A stretch of 64,000 nucleotides of DNA. Origin: Methylobacterium phyllostachyos (GTDB lineage: Bacteria > Pseudomonadota > Alphaproteobacteria > Rhizobiales > Beijerinckiaceae). Numbering within the stretch: position 1 is the first letter of the stretch; each line of letters begins with the position of its first letter. The translations under genes and the position numbers were made by a program. Under the pieces are notes generated by a model. The model worked only from the letters and a program-made list of their open reading frames with translations, did no database searches and was not told where the DNA came from. Below, one piece after another: positions 17,279 through 24,670 of this stretch. The stretch is from NCBI RefSeq assembly GCF_900103445.1, contig NZ_FNHS01000010.1, positions 186,001 to 250,000 of the forward strand. Direction: 5' to 3'.

Positions 17279-19182
17279 GCGGCCGCACCGAGCGCGCCCT
17301 GCCCCGGCACGGGGGCGGCGTGGGCCTGGACCTCGCGAAGGCCCGGATGCCGCCGCGCCGTCCGGCCGAGGCGCCCTTCGAGGCCGAGCCACAGGCCGGC
17401 GGTCGCGGCCGTGCCGATCACGACGACGCCGGTGGCCGACAGGCCGGCATACACGCAGGCCCCGATCAGCGCCGCGTTGACGGCGACCGTCATGCGCTTG
17501 ACCGCCGTCTCCTCGCCCTGCGTCGCGCGCACGCGCTCGACGATCGCGCAGAGCCGCTCCAGGTCGGGCGCGGCGAGACCGATCGGGGCCGTCGCCCCCG
17601 CGGCGAGGACGGCCGGCCCCACCGCCACCGGCACGTCGGAGCGGGCGTGCGGGTCCGCCCCATGCACCGCGTGGACGTGGATGATCCGGTGCCCGAGGAA
17701 GCGCTGCTGGGCGAGGTAGCTCGCGGGCGTGTGCACGGCGCTGCGGACGAAGTGGCGCGTCGCCCCGAGCCGGGACGCGGCGTCCTGCGCGTCGTCCTCC
17801 CGGCCGGAGCGGAACAGCACGGTCTCGCGCAGGCCGAGCGCCGCCATCCGGCTGCCGAAGGTGCCGGATGTCAGGCTCGACGCGTCCCAGGCGACGCTGT
17901 CGTCGAGCAGGATCTCGTCGGCCTCGCGGATCGCCAGCAGCGCCCCGAAATCGCGCACGACGATCCCCTGCTCGGCCAGATGCAGGGCGAGTTCCGCGGC
18001 GGCGATGCGCCGATGCACCAGCACCGGGCTGAAGAAGTCCGGCCGCAGCACCGCCTGGGCCAGCGGCGTCCCGCCCGTGAACAGGGCCGAGGCGCCGACG
18101 CAGAGCATCAGAGGCGTGCTCGCGTTGGCGAAGGCCGTGGCCGCCCGGGAGCGCGGCTCCGTGGCGAAGATCGACACGGCAGCCTCGGCCGCGCCGTGCA
18201 GGGTGCGGGGATCCTTGGCGTGCGGGTCCTGGGTCGTGGCGGCGAGGCGCTCGAACAGGCGCAACTCGGTCCGGCGCAGGGTGGCGCGGGTCAGGCGGTC
18301 CCAAGCCCGGAACAGCCACAGCATGAGGGCGGCCGGGATATGGTCGCCGTTGAGCAGTGCCAGGGCCGACAGGATCGTCAGCACGGTGGTCACGTCCGCC
18401 CGGCGCTGCCGCAGCTGCCCCCACGCCTGCCGGGCCGCCGGCCAGGAGGCGACGGCCAGGATCACGGCGCTCGCCGGCAGGAGCGGCGGGAAGGCCGCCG
18501 CCCCGACCGCCAAAGCGAGGTTGGCGTTGAGGAGGAGCCCGCGGCCCTCGGGGTTGGTGAAGGGCGCGTCCGCGCGCCGGCGCAGAACCGATTCGATCGC
18601 CTCGGCCTCGGTCACGAGCCGGAGGAGCCCGTGCGGATCTCCCGGATCGCAGCGGATGTCGAGGAATCCGATCCGGGCCGAGCTTCCGTCGATGGCGGTC
18701 ACGGCCCCGCTCCGGTCGAGGTAGGCGGCGACGAAGGCGAGCGCCGCGGGATCGCGCAGCAGCCCGTGCGACAGCCGGATCCGGTCGCCGCCGAGATGCT
18801 GCAGGCGCCACGTGGACAGGAGCCGGCCCGACCGCCACAGGGTGACGGGCTCGTCCCAGACCCGCTCGCCGACATGCCGGGTGAAGGCCGAGCTGCGTAA
18901 GGCAGCCCGGGGCTCCGCATCGCGCATCACCCGGGCGAGGTCCCGCAGGCCCGCCCCGGCCGCGATGGCCGCGCCGAACCGCAATTCGATCCGCGCCGCC
19001 GCGAGGTCGAAGCAGACCCGTTCCAGCCGGTCGAGCCGCAGGCAGCGGTGCAGGAAGGTCGAGAGGTTCGGCTCCCGGCCGAGCTGCCCGGCGACCGGCC
19101 CGGTCAGGATCACCCGCGCCCCGGCGACCCGGACCGCGAGCGGCGGAACGGCGGCGAGGGCGGTCGATAAGGCATGCGGCAT
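17275..19182 (-). CDS. Degenerate P1B-type ATPase relative (probable pseudoenzyme)
   Basis: A 635-residue membrane protein that can be aligned to the C-terminal half of the P-type ATPase encoded upstream, but with the catalytic parts missing. The segment from PVLVHRRIAAAELALHLAEQ to ILLDDSVAWD matches the region leading to FDKTGTLT: an Asp is present (about residue 427) but Lys-Thr-Gly is replaced. No TGE actuator motif and no GDGxND motif are visible. The N-terminal ~110 residues look like a degenerate HMA-type fold. It probably does not pump ions by itself and may be a regulatory partner. Membrane helices are visible near 218-245, 265-292 and close to the C-terminus. Confidence 0.6.
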   Translation of the reverse strand: MPHALSTALAAVPPLAVRVAGARVILTGPVAGQLGREPNLSTFLHRCLRLDRLERVCFDLAAARIELRFGAAIAAGAGLRDLARVMRDAEPRAALRSSAFTRHVGERVWDEPVTLWRSGRLLSTWRLQHLGGDRIRLSHGLLRDPAALAFVAAYLDRSGAVTAIDGSSARIGFLDIRCDPGDPHGLLRLVTEAEAIESVLRRRADAPFTNPEGRGLLLNANLALAVGAAAFPPLLPASAVILAVASWPAARQAWGQLRQRRADVTTVLTILSALALLNGDHIPAALMLWLFRAWDRLTRATLRRTELRLFERLAATTQDPHAKDPRTLHGAAEAAVSIFATEPRSRAATAFANASTPLMLCVGASALFTGGTPLAQAVLRPDFFSPVLVHRRIAAAELALHLAEQGIVVRDFGALLAIREADEILLDDSVAWDASSLTSGTFGSRMAALGLRETVLFRSGREDDAQDAASRLGATRHFVRSAVHTPASYLAQQRFLGHRIIHVHAVHGADPHARSDVPVAVGPAVLAAGATAPIGLAAPDLERLCAIVERVRATQGEETAVKRMTVAVNAALIGACVYAGLSATGVVVIGTAATAGLWLGLEGRLGRTARRHPGLREVQAHAAPVPGQGALGAAA

Positions 19183-19213
19183 CGGGGTCGGCCTCTCGGA
19201 GCCTGTGAGTCAT

Positions 19214-19324
19214 GGTTTCGAAAGGTCGAGACCTTTCGCGGGTCCAGGGCGGAGCCCTGGTCAAGGTCTCAGGGTTCCACCCTGAGAACCCGCCAAAGGG
19301 CTTCAGCCCTTTGGAAACCCGGGA
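19214..19324. repeat. Family B repeat next to truncated corA
   Basis: The same four-hairpin layout as at 8923-9030: GGTTTCGAAAGG opening, AAAGGTCGAGACCTTT, CCAGGGCGGAGCCCTGG, CTCAGGGTTCCACCCTGAG and CCAAAGGGCTTCAGCCCTTTGG, then GAAACCCGGG. Bases in the stems differ from the other copy but pair with compensating changes, which suggests that the hairpins are maintained. The corA stop codon lies ten bases beyond its end. Confidence 0.87.
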
Positions 19325-19333
19325 TCGGGCCCC

Positions 19334-20212
19334 TCAGACGAAGGCCACGATCAGGGCGGCGACGCCGAGGAACTTCATGCTCTGGTTCTCGTCGATGGTG
19401 ATGAGGCCCATCGTCGAGTCGAGCAGGAACGAGATCTCCGCCGCGAGCTGGCCGTTGTAGTCGCGCAGCGAGGCGATATCCTTGCCGATCAGCTTGAGCT
19501 GGGCCACCGTCTCCGGGCCCGCCCAGTGCCGCTCGTTGTTGATGATGAACGGGATGATCGTCGCCACGGTGACGGCGGATTCGCGTAGGTTCGACACCAG
19601 GGCGTTGCGCCGGCCGAGCCGCTGCACGATCCCCTTCAGATCGCGAAAGCTCGTCCGGCGGCGCCGGCCGGGTGCCCGGCGGAGGCCGATGCGGGTGGAT
19701 TCGCCGTCGGCGAAGATCTCGGTGGTGAGGGCGTTGAGGTCCTGCTCGACCATGCGCAGGGTGCTGGCGAGCTGGCCGACGATGGTGTCGAGGAGGTCGA
19801 CCAGCATGTCGGCGGCCGTATCGACCCGCGGCAGGCCGCTGCGGCGGCGCGGCTCGGCATAGGTGCGGAAGGCGTGGAAGTCGCCCTGGCGCATGCTGAT
19901 CAGGCGATTCCGGTCGGCGATCAGGCCGACCGGCAGGTTGACCGGCACGTCCGCCTCGAAGGAGGGCAGCCAGCAGATCAGGTTGACCGCGTCCGCCTCC
20001 ACGAAGATGCGGCTCGATTCCTCGATCTCGTGCAACTCGTCCGGGCTGAACAGCTCGACGCCGAGCGTCGCGGAGACCAGCGCGCATTCGTCGGGCGTCG
20101 CCGCCAGGAGATCGACCCAGAGGGATTGGGCGAGGCGCGCCGGCCGCTCCTGCGCGGGGAGGCGGTCGAGCGGGTGCAGGTGCGTCTCGCCGCGGGCGAA
20201 GGTCAGGATCAC
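19334..20212 (-). CDS. corA: CorA-like divalent cation transporter, truncated before GMN
   Basis: A 292-residue protein with the CorA cytoplasmic funnel domain, ending in the long pore helix TMGLITIDENQSMKF and then half of the first membrane helix (LGVAALIVAFV). The usual continuation, including the GMN signature loop and the second membrane helix, is missing: about 45 residues are lost. The stop codon is ten bases from a family B repeat, so a rearrangement at the repeat may have cut the gene. It is unlikely to form a magnesium channel as it stands. It lies 55 bp after the P-type ATPase gene on the same strand. Confidence 0.75.
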   Translation of the reverse strand: MILTFARGETHLHPLDRLPAQERPARLAQSLWVDLLAATPDECALVSATLGVELFSPDELHEIEESSRIFVEADAVNLICWLPSFEADVPVNLPVGLIADRNRLISMRQGDFHAFRTYAEPRRRSGLPRVDTAADMLVDLLDTIVGQLASTLRMVEQDLNALTTEIFADGESTRIGLRRAPGRRRRTSFRDLKGIVQRLGRRNALVSNLRESAVTVATIIPFIINNERHWAGPETVAQLKLIGKDIASLRDYNGQLAAEISFLLDSTMGLITIDENQSMKFLGVAALIVAFV

Positions 20213-20267
20213 GGCGCGTCGGGCCTCTGTGACAGTGTTCTCGGGAGTCTTGGGGATCCGCGGGCGG

Positions 20268-22727
20268 TCAGCGGAGAAGGTTGATCACGCCCGCATTCCC
20301 GGCCCGGCGGTGCAGGGGGCGCAGCGCATTGCCGAGGGCGCCGAGGGCGGAGACGTTGTTGAAGAACACCGAGTGCCAGAGGTTGAACCCGGCCAGGAAC
20401 ACGCCGGCCACGCAGATCCCGTTGGCGCCGCGGATCAGATTCCAGCTCTGCCCGACATTGGTGTGCAGCTCCCGGGCGATGCCGAACAGCTCGCCCATCC
20501 GCCGCAGGTTGCCCTCCAGGAACACCACCTGCGCGGTGTCGGTGGCGATGCCGGCCGCACCGCTGAGCGAGACCGAGACGTCCGCCTGCCGGAGCGCGAG
20601 GGCGTCGTTGATGCCGTCGCCCACGAAGCAGACACTGCGCCCTTCCCGCTGCAGCCCGGCGATCACCGCCGCCTTGTCCTCCGGCAGGACCTCGGCGAAG
20701 TAGCGGTCCATCCCGAGCTGGCCGGCGAGCTGGCGGGTCGGCCGGTCGTGGTCGCCCGACAGGATGATGAGTTCCTTCACGCCCCCGGCGCGCAGGCTCT
20801 GCACGGCGTCGGCCGCCTCGGGCCGCTGCGACGGGCGCAGGTCGATCAGCCCGGCCGGCGCATCGTCCACGCCCATGTAGATCAGCGTGTGGCCGGCCTC
20901 GCGCCGCGGCGCCATGGCGGCGTCGAACGTCTCCGGGAAGGCGAGCCCCTCCCGGTCCATGAACCGACGGCTGCCAAGCCGAACCTGACGGCCCTCGATG
21001 GTCACGGTGAGACCGAAGCCGAGAGCGTATTGCGAGGCGTCGAGCACCGGCAGCGGGCCGCCGCCCCCGGCCTTGTAATGATCGACGATCGCCCGGGCGA
21101 TCGGGTGGGAAAAATTCTGCTCGGCGGCGGCCGCCAGCCGCAGCATCGCGGCGGGGTCGTCCCGGCCGCAGGCCACCACCTCCCCGACCTCGGGCACCGA
21201 GCGGGTCAGCGTGCCGGTCTTGTCGAACACCACGGTGTCGATCTTCGGCAGCGTCTCCAGGGCGCGGCCCTGCTTCACCAGGATGCCCGAGCGGATGCAG
21301 GCCGACAGGGAGGTCACGACGGCGAGCGGCGCCGCCATGCGGATGCCGGTGCCGAGATCCGAGTTGATGACGGCGAGCGCCGCGCTCGGCCCGATCACCG
21401 CCCCGGCCAAAGCCGAGACGCCGAGCGCCGGCACCACGATCGAATCGGCCAAAGCCTCGCCCCGGGACTGCATCTCCAGCTTGTGCGAGACGGTCTCGCG
21501 CAGGATGTCGGCGATCTTGCCCGCCGTGGTGTCCTTGCCCGCCCGCTCGACCCGCACGCGGATCTGGCCGGCGACCAGCAGGGTCGCGGCGAGCACGGGA
21601 TCGTCGGCGGCCCGCTCCACCGGGGCCGCCTCGCCGGTCAGGGCCTGCTGGTCGAGCATCCCCTCCCCCGACTGGACCGTGCCGTCCACCGGCACCGCCT
21701 CGCCGGTCTCGACCACGATCACGTCCCCCGCCCGCACCGCCTCGATCGGCACCTCGGCGGTGGAGCCGTCCGGGCGCTCCAGGCGCACGATGCTCGGCTG
21801 GCGGCCGAAGGCGTCGACGAGGAGCCGGGCCGACTGCGCCTGCGTCCGGCGCAGCAGCGTACGCCCGACGCTGAGGAAGAAGGCTGTCATCGCGCCGGCA
21901 AAAATCTCGCCGGTGAACAGGCAGGTGGTGAAGATGATGCTGTCGAGGACATCGACGGACAGCCGCCGCTCGCGGACGAGGACCTGCGCGGCCTGGCGGT
22001 AGCTCGGCACGGCGGTGGCGAGCATCACGGCGGTGCCGACCGGCAGGAGGGCGGGCGCCGCGAAGGTCGCCACGCCCGAGAGCGCCAGGGAGCCGACCGC
22101 CACCGGCAGGTCGATCCGGTGCAGCACCGGGCCGATCGCGTCCCCTGCCCGCTCCCGCACTGCCCGGTGCAGCCCGTGCACGACCTGCTGGGCGTGGATC
22201 AGGGCCGGGTCGAACCGGATTGTCAGGCTGCCGCCGATCCCGTCCACCCGGAAGGCGAGGATGCCGAGCAGCCCGTCGAGGCCCTTGGCCACCGCGTCCC
22301 AGACGGCGGGGCGGCCGCGCAGGCCAGGATGCCGCAGCCGGAGCAGGCCGGGCCGCTCCTCCTGGCGGACCCAGTCGCTGATCAGGCGGCCGTAGCGGTA
22401 GAACGACCGGCGGCGATGGCTGCACGCCTCCGGATCCTCCAGATCGACGTCGAGGTCGAGCCCATCCGCCGGCCGCTTGCGGTAGGTCGCGATGACCGCG
22501 CCCCGGTCGCCGGCCGCGTGCCGGATCTCGGCCTCGCGCAGCTTGCGGTCGATCGTGACCGAGCGGACGGCGGGCGCGGCCAGCGTCACCCGCAGGAACT
22601 CGGCCGTGCGGGCGGGCGTCGCAAACCACTCGGTGCCGCCCACCACGAAGCAATCCGGCGCCGTGACCCGGACCGAGAAGCGCGCCGCCTGCGGAGTCGC
22701 GAAGGCGGCGGAACCGATGGAAGACAT
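20268..22727 (-). CDS. P-type ATPase lacking the CPC metal motif
   Basis: An 819-residue P-type ATPase. Actuator TGE is at about 364-366, the phosphorylation motif DKTGTLT at 502-508, the SHP locus of P1B pumps at 540-542 and the hinge GDGIND at 703-708. In the membrane helix before DKTG, where heavy-metal pumps carry CPC, SPC or TPC, the sequence is DLGTGIRMAAPLAV, so the canonical metal ligands are absent. The N-terminus has degenerate HMA-like domains. It belongs to an uncharacterised branch of the P1B-like family; transported ion unknown. I chose the ATG at 22727 because the longer upstream frame is Pro/Arg-rich and looks noncoding. Confidence 0.8.
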   Translation of the reverse strand: MSSIGSAAFATPQAARFSVRVTAPDCFVVGGTEWFATPARTAEFLRVTLAAPAVRSVTIDRKLREAEIRHAAGDRGAVIATYRKRPADGLDLDVDLEDPEACSHRRRSFYRYGRLISDWVRQEERPGLLRLRHPGLRGRPAVWDAVAKGLDGLLGILAFRVDGIGGSLTIRFDPALIHAQQVVHGLHRAVRERAGDAIGPVLHRIDLPVAVGSLALSGVATFAAPALLPVGTAVMLATAVPSYRQAAQVLVRERRLSVDVLDSIIFTTCLFTGEIFAGAMTAFFLSVGRTLLRRTQAQSARLLVDAFGRQPSIVRLERPDGSTAEVPIEAVRAGDVIVVETGEAVPVDGTVQSGEGMLDQQALTGEAAPVERAADDPVLAATLLVAGQIRVRVERAGKDTTAGKIADILRETVSHKLEMQSRGEALADSIVVPALGVSALAGAVIGPSAALAVINSDLGTGIRMAAPLAVVTSLSACIRSGILVKQGRALETLPKIDTVVFDKTGTLTRSVPEVGEVVACGRDDPAAMLRLAAAAEQNFSHPIARAIVDHYKAGGGGPLPVLDASQYALGFGLTVTIEGRQVRLGSRRFMDREGLAFPETFDAAMAPRREAGHTLIYMGVDDAPAGLIDLRPSQRPEAADAVQSLRAGGVKELIILSGDHDRPTRQLAGQLGMDRYFAEVLPEDKAAVIAGLQREGRSVCFVGDGINDALALRQADVSVSLSGAAGIATDTAQVVFLEGNLRRMGELFGIARELHTNVGQSWNLIRGANGICVAGVFLAGFNLWHSVFFNNVSALGALGNALRPLHRRAGNAGVINLLR

Positions 22728-22890
22728 GGGGCGGGACCGTTTCGGCGGAGCCTGAGCAGGGTTCGTGAAAGGCGGCCGCGGGTTCTGAATCGAAAACCCG
22801 CGTCCAACCGGGGACTCGAGCGGCTGAGGCGTTGGCCTACCCACGGCACGCGAAAGGAAGCACGGAGGGTTCTGACGACCGCGACGCGCC

Positions 22891-23030
22891 CCCTCTCCCG
22901 TGCGGGAGAGGGTCGGGGTGAGGGATGAGAAGGTTCAGGGTTGGGCACGCCATCGACGCGCCACGTCCGGCCAGACCTGATCCCTCACCCGGCTTTCTGC
23001 GAAAGCAGACCTCTCCCGCACCGGAGAGGG
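22891..23030. repeat. Family A palindromic repeat
   Basis: Nested inverted repeats: CCCTCTCCCGTGCGGGAGAG at the left end, CTCTCCCGCACCGGAGAG at the right, and GGGTGAGGGA (22916) pairing with TCCCTCACCC (22981). It occupies much of the 372-bp gap between the P-type ATPase start and a hypothetical gene. I see no gene in the remainder. Confidence 0.75.
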
Positions 23031-23099
23031 GACCCGCGCCTCTTGCCGGCGATGATGGTGCCAGTGTCGTGTCCCCTGGGCCTGCCAAAGCCAGTCTGC

Positions 23100-23585
23100 T
23101 CAGTGCTGGCCCTCGAACTGGCCCGCCAGGGCGTCGACCCGAGTGCGGGCGTCGCCGTCGGCATGGCCGTTGCGCAGCGGGGTGTCGTGAGGCTCGGAGC
23201 CGCGCGTCCCGTTCGCGTGAGACTCTTCGCCGAGCGCCGGCGCGGACTCGGTCCGCGCATGGGTCGCGGCGGCTTCCTCCTGCAGCAGGATGCGGCGCGC
23301 GCGGGCCGAGAGGGCATCGTGGCCGCCATCCGAGAGGCCGCGCCGGACCGCGCTGGCCTCCGGCAGCAGGTCGTGCACGTAGGTCGCGGCGAAGACCGTG
23401 CCGTAGGCCAGCGCGTAGCTCAGCGAGTACACGCCTGAGCCGACCACCCGCTTGGTCGTGGCGGCGGCGCGGTGAGCCGATTCCCGGGCCTGGGCGGTCG
23501 GCACGTCGAGGGCGCCGGCGGCGGTCTCGAGCGTCTCGCCGAGGATCGCGAAGGGATCCTGGGCCGGGGCTGCGGAGGAGGTCAT
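23100..23585 (-). CDS. Hypothetical protein, Ala-rich
   Basis: A 161-residue protein of unknown function. The first ~80 residues are helical and contain a moderately hydrophobic segment (VYSLSYALAYGTVFAATYVH); the last ~60 are polar and look disordered. No catalytic motif is visible. The frame upstream of the ATG at 23585 is Arg/Pro-rich and probably noncoding. It lies 47 bp after exoD on the same strand and may share its transcript. Confidence 0.5.
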   Translation of the reverse strand: MTSSAAPAQDPFAILGETLETAAGALDVPTAQARESAHRAAATTKRVVGSGVYSLSYALAYGTVFAATYVHDLLPEASAVRRGLSDGGHDALSARARRILLQEEAAATHARTESAPALGEESHANGTRGSEPHDTPLRNGHADGDARTRVDALAGQFEGQH

Positions 23586-23632
23586 GACGCGCAAGTCCTT
23601 GTGGTGAGGGCGTTGGGGCGAGGCGGGCCGGT

Positions 23633-24304
23633 TCAGGCCAGCAGGGCTCCGAAGAGCCATTCGGTGAGCGCGAGGGCGGCGCCGGCCATGAGAGCCGCGG
23701 AGGCGGCGGTGAGCAGGAGCCCGGCCGCGATCAGCAGGCCGTCCCGGCGGATCAGGCCGATCGCCAGGATGAAGAGGGTCAGCGAGAGCGGCGCGTTCGT
23801 CCCGGGGATCGGCAGCGCGATCAGCAGGGCCAGGATGATGACCGCCACCCCCACGACGCGCTGGCCGGCCTTGCCGAGGACGATTTCGCCGCGCGGCCGG
23901 GTGAACCCGTCGATCCGGCGCAGCAGCGGCAGCATGGAGCGCACGGCCCGCTTGAGCGGCTTGGCCGCGATCCGCCGGTCGAGCAGCGAGGCCGGCAGCC
24001 AGACGCGGTCCCGGGCGGTCACCATCTGCGCCCCGAGCATCGCGGTCGGGATGGCGATGACGAGCGACACGCCCGGCACCGGGACCGGGATGATCTCGGG
24101 CACCGCCAGGGCGGCGAGCGGGATCCCGAAGGCCGCGGTCTCCAGGCCGCCCAGCAGCTCGCGGACCGTGATCGTCTCGGAATCGCCCCGCCGCAGGACG
24201 GCCTCGAACAGTTTCGTGAGATCGCTGGCCTGTGCCGCCCTGCGCGGTGAATGATCCTGCGAGAAGCCTGCGGTTACAGTCGGGATTGCAAGTGCAGTGC
24301 TCAT
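23633..24304 (-). CDS. exoD: ExoD-like exopolysaccharide synthesis membrane protein
   Basis: A 223-residue ExoD family protein. LFEAVLRRGDSETITVRELL is the conserved N-terminal block, VPGVSLVIAIPTAMLGAQMV and an RPRGE loop follow, and the C-terminus has three to four membrane helices with the IPGTNAPLSLTLFILAIGLI signature. ExoD is needed for normal exopolysaccharide production and nodule entry in rhizobia, though its biochemical role is unsettled. The ATG follows an AT-rich 366-bp gap likely to hold its promoter. Confidence 0.82.
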   Translation of the reverse strand: MSTALAIPTVTAGFSQDHSPRRAAQASDLTKLFEAVLRRGDSETITVRELLGGLETAAFGIPLAALAVPEIIPVPVPGVSLVIAIPTAMLGAQMVTARDRVWLPASLLDRRIAAKPLKRAVRSMLPLLRRIDGFTRPRGEIVLGKAGQRVVGVAVIILALLIALPIPGTNAPLSLTLFILAIGLIRRDGLLIAAGLLLTAASAALMAGAALALTEWLFGALLA

Positions 24305-24670
24305 AGCCGGGTCTATAGATCTGAGATGTTATCTTCGTCGATCAAGAAGAGAAAATCTTTTGCCCGGACGAGCGAACGTTGTGCCGCAGGTAATCTGCAT
24401 TTCATTCAACCGATGAACATGACATTCGTATTACGTGTTCGCGAGACGCGTGCCACACCGGTGGAAATTGCCGGGCGGCATCCGGATGGACTCGCGCAGG
24501 ACCCGGGCGCCTGCGCGGTAACCATCGCCCGGGCTGTGCGCGCGGTGTCGCGCAGCCCGCGCCGCGCCGTCCAGATCGGGCGTGCCGCGTCCGACGGATC
24601 GGGGCTCCGCCCCGATACCCCGCCAAAGGGCACAGCCCTTTGGGAACCCAGCTCCTGCGTGCTCGACCGC
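24305..24670. promoter_or_regulatory. AT-rich upstream region of exoD, ending in a family B repeat fragment
   Basis: The 24305-24440 part is AT-rich compared with its neighbours and probably carries the minus-strand promoter of exoD. At 24597-24650 lies the right half of a family B repeat: CGGGGCTCCGCCCCG, then CCAAAGGGCACAGCCCTTTGG and GGAACCC. No gene is convincing here. Confidence 0.45.
24597..24650. repeat. Family B repeat, partial copy
   Basis: Two of the four hairpins are present, CGGGGCTCCGCCCCG and CCAAAGGGCACAGCCCTTTGG, joined by ATACCCCG. The spacing and the closing GGAACCC match the right ends of the copies at 8923-9030 and 19214-19324. Confidence 0.75.

Noticed and set aside
16940..19264. 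774-residue minus-strand frame spanning the degenerate P-type ATPase gene
   Set aside because: Only its last 112 residues (from the ATG at 17278) look like protein; the rest is an out-of-frame shadow.
19863..22928. 1021-residue open frame on the plus strand opposite the P-type ATPase
   Set aside because: It mirrors the ATPase and corA genes, with His/Arg/Asp-rich low-complexity translation and no domain.
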